Both the position numbers and the translations under genes were made by a program. The notes beneath the pieces were generated by a model, which saw nothing but the letters and a program-made list of their open reading frames with translations, did no database searches and was not told where the DNA came from. A DNA stretch of 12,712 bases from Candidatus Zixiibacteriota bacterium (GTDB taxonomy: Bacteria > Zixibacteria > MSB-5A5 > GN15 > FEB-12), in assembly GCA_023132995.1 (NCBI GenBank), contig JAGLXI010000044.1, forward strand, positions 1 to 12,712, in the 5' to 3' direction. Position 1 is the first letter of the stretch, and each line of letters starts with the position of its first letter. This document shows, piece after piece, positions 12,269 through 12,712 of the stretch.

Positions 12269-12712
12269 TTAGCCAATCACCTTTCCTTTGAGACGGTAGA
12301 CGTGGGCCAACAACTCGGCCACGGCGCGATACAGGTTGGCGGGGATCGTCTCGCCGATGTCGACCATCTTGAACAGCGCCTGCGCCAGCGGTTTGTCCTC
12401 GACAACGGGAATACCGTTCTCGCGGGCTATTTGCTTGATTTTCTCGGCGATCAACCGCTGACCCTTGGCAACCACGTAGGGAGCCGTCACCTCTTCAACT
12501 TCGTACTTGAGCGCCACGGCTATCTGAGTCGGGTTGGTGACGACCACGTCGGCCAGCGGCACCGCCTGCATCATTCGCCGGCGCGCCATCTCGCGCTGAA
12601 CCTGGCGAACACGGGCTTTTAGTTGCGGGGAACCCTCGGTGTCCTTGTTCTCCTCCTTCATCTCCTGCTTGGACATGCGGATCGACTTCTCATACTCGTA
12701 GCGCTGGTAGAG
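12269..12712 (-). CDS. flhB: Flagellar export switch protein FlhB (C-terminal part, cut by the window edge)
   Basis: Only the last 147 residues are in the window; the membrane part lies beyond the right edge. The visible part is the cytosolic linker and the C-terminal domain, which switches export from rod/hook to filament substrates after self-cleavage. Family marks are YEYEKSIRMSKQEMKEE (visible residues 6-22), DTEGSPQLKARVR, then MARRRMMQAVPLADVVVTNP and the later VVEDKPLAQALF. The autocleavage motif, almost always NPTH, reads NPTQ (12524-12535); Asn and Pro, the cleaved bond, are kept. The protein ends in a short tail (RLKGKVIG), so no long extension follows. It is followed by flhA after one base. 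An in-frame ATG at 12676 is internal and not the start. Confidence 0.97.
   Translation of the reverse strand, partial: LYQRYEYEKSIRMSKQEMKEENKDTEGSPQLKARVRQVQREMARRRMMQAVPLADVVVTNPTQIAVALKYEVEEVTAPYVVAKGQRLIAEKIKQIARENGIPVVEDKPLAQALFKMVDIGETIPANLYRAVAELLAHVYRLKGKVIG
12277..12284 (-). promoter_or_regulatory. Ribosome binding site of flhA
   Basis: AAAGGTGA on the minus strand lies 9 nt before the ATG at 12267, within the last codons of flhB. It leaves no space before the TTG at 12276, so the ATG is the better start. Confidence 0.7.

Noticed and set aside
11437..12622. Plus-strand open frames of 204-210 codons opposite flhA and flhB
   Set aside because: They lie antisense to highly conserved FlhA/FlhB coding sequence, have no domain-like sequence, and are rich in His, Asp and Gln as expected for GC-rich antisense shadows.
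12269..12676. FlhB starting at the ATG at 12676
   Set aside because: The frame stays open to the window edge and encodes family sequence (YEYEKS) upstream of that Met, so this is the middle of a gene cut by the edge.
1..12712. CRISPR arrays, tRNA/rRNA genes, insertion sequences, attachment sites
   Set aside because: No regular repeats, cloverleaf or rRNA-like stretches, transposase-like products or terminal inverted repeats were found; coding sequence covers nearly the whole window.

Overview
The whole window reads in one direction, on the minus strand, as a tightly packed flagellar/motility gene run. Fourteen genes follow each other with gaps of 0-32 bp or short overlaps; the one larger gap is 109 bp. 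The run enters at the right edge inside flhB and ends at the left edge at a probable rho-independent terminator (1-30). Transcription order is: flhB (partial) - flhA - flhF - flhG - fliA - small disordered protein - small membrane protein resembling SwrB/DUF2802 - DUF2225 protein - three consecutive PilZ proteins - secreted TolB/CsgG-like protein - cytosolic PAS-GAF histidine-kinase-like protein - lone receiver - small helical protein resembling the tip of a chemoreceptor. I see no RNA gene, insertion sequence, CRISPR array or credible plus-strand gene.

The organism is a flagellated bacterium of moderately high G+C. FlhF and FlhG suggest that flagellar position or number is controlled, as in polar flagellates. 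A signal-peptide protein of TolB/CsgG type and the c-di-GMP receptors favour a diderm. The phylum cannot be fixed from the sequence; a poorly cultured lineage such as the Zixibacteria/Latescibacteria side of the FCB group, or a deltaproteobacterium-like lineage, is only a guess.

Region by region: 8184-12712 holds the export gate (FlhB, FlhA), the placement GTPase/ATPase pair (FlhF, FlhG) and the late-flagellar sigma factor (FliA). 5344-7279 holds two small proteins and a zinc-ribbon-like DUF2225 protein. 3276-5324 is a PilZ triplet that should couple c-di-GMP to motility. 1-3258 is a less familiar signalling end.

Several members have lost residues that define their families. The kinase lacks the N-box Asn, the G1 Asp and the G2 glycines of an ATP-binding domain. 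FlhF has TMLD instead of TKLD and Lys for the catalytic-loop Arg, while FlhG lacks the N-terminal DQAxxLR helix. FlhB has NPTQ instead of NPTH at the autocleavage site. The last gene looks like a detached chemoreceptor hairpin tip. The most promising candidate for something undescribed is the terminal trio, made of a pseudokinase-like protein, a bare receiver and a chemoreceptor-tip-like protein, sitting directly downstream of the c-di-GMP receptors.
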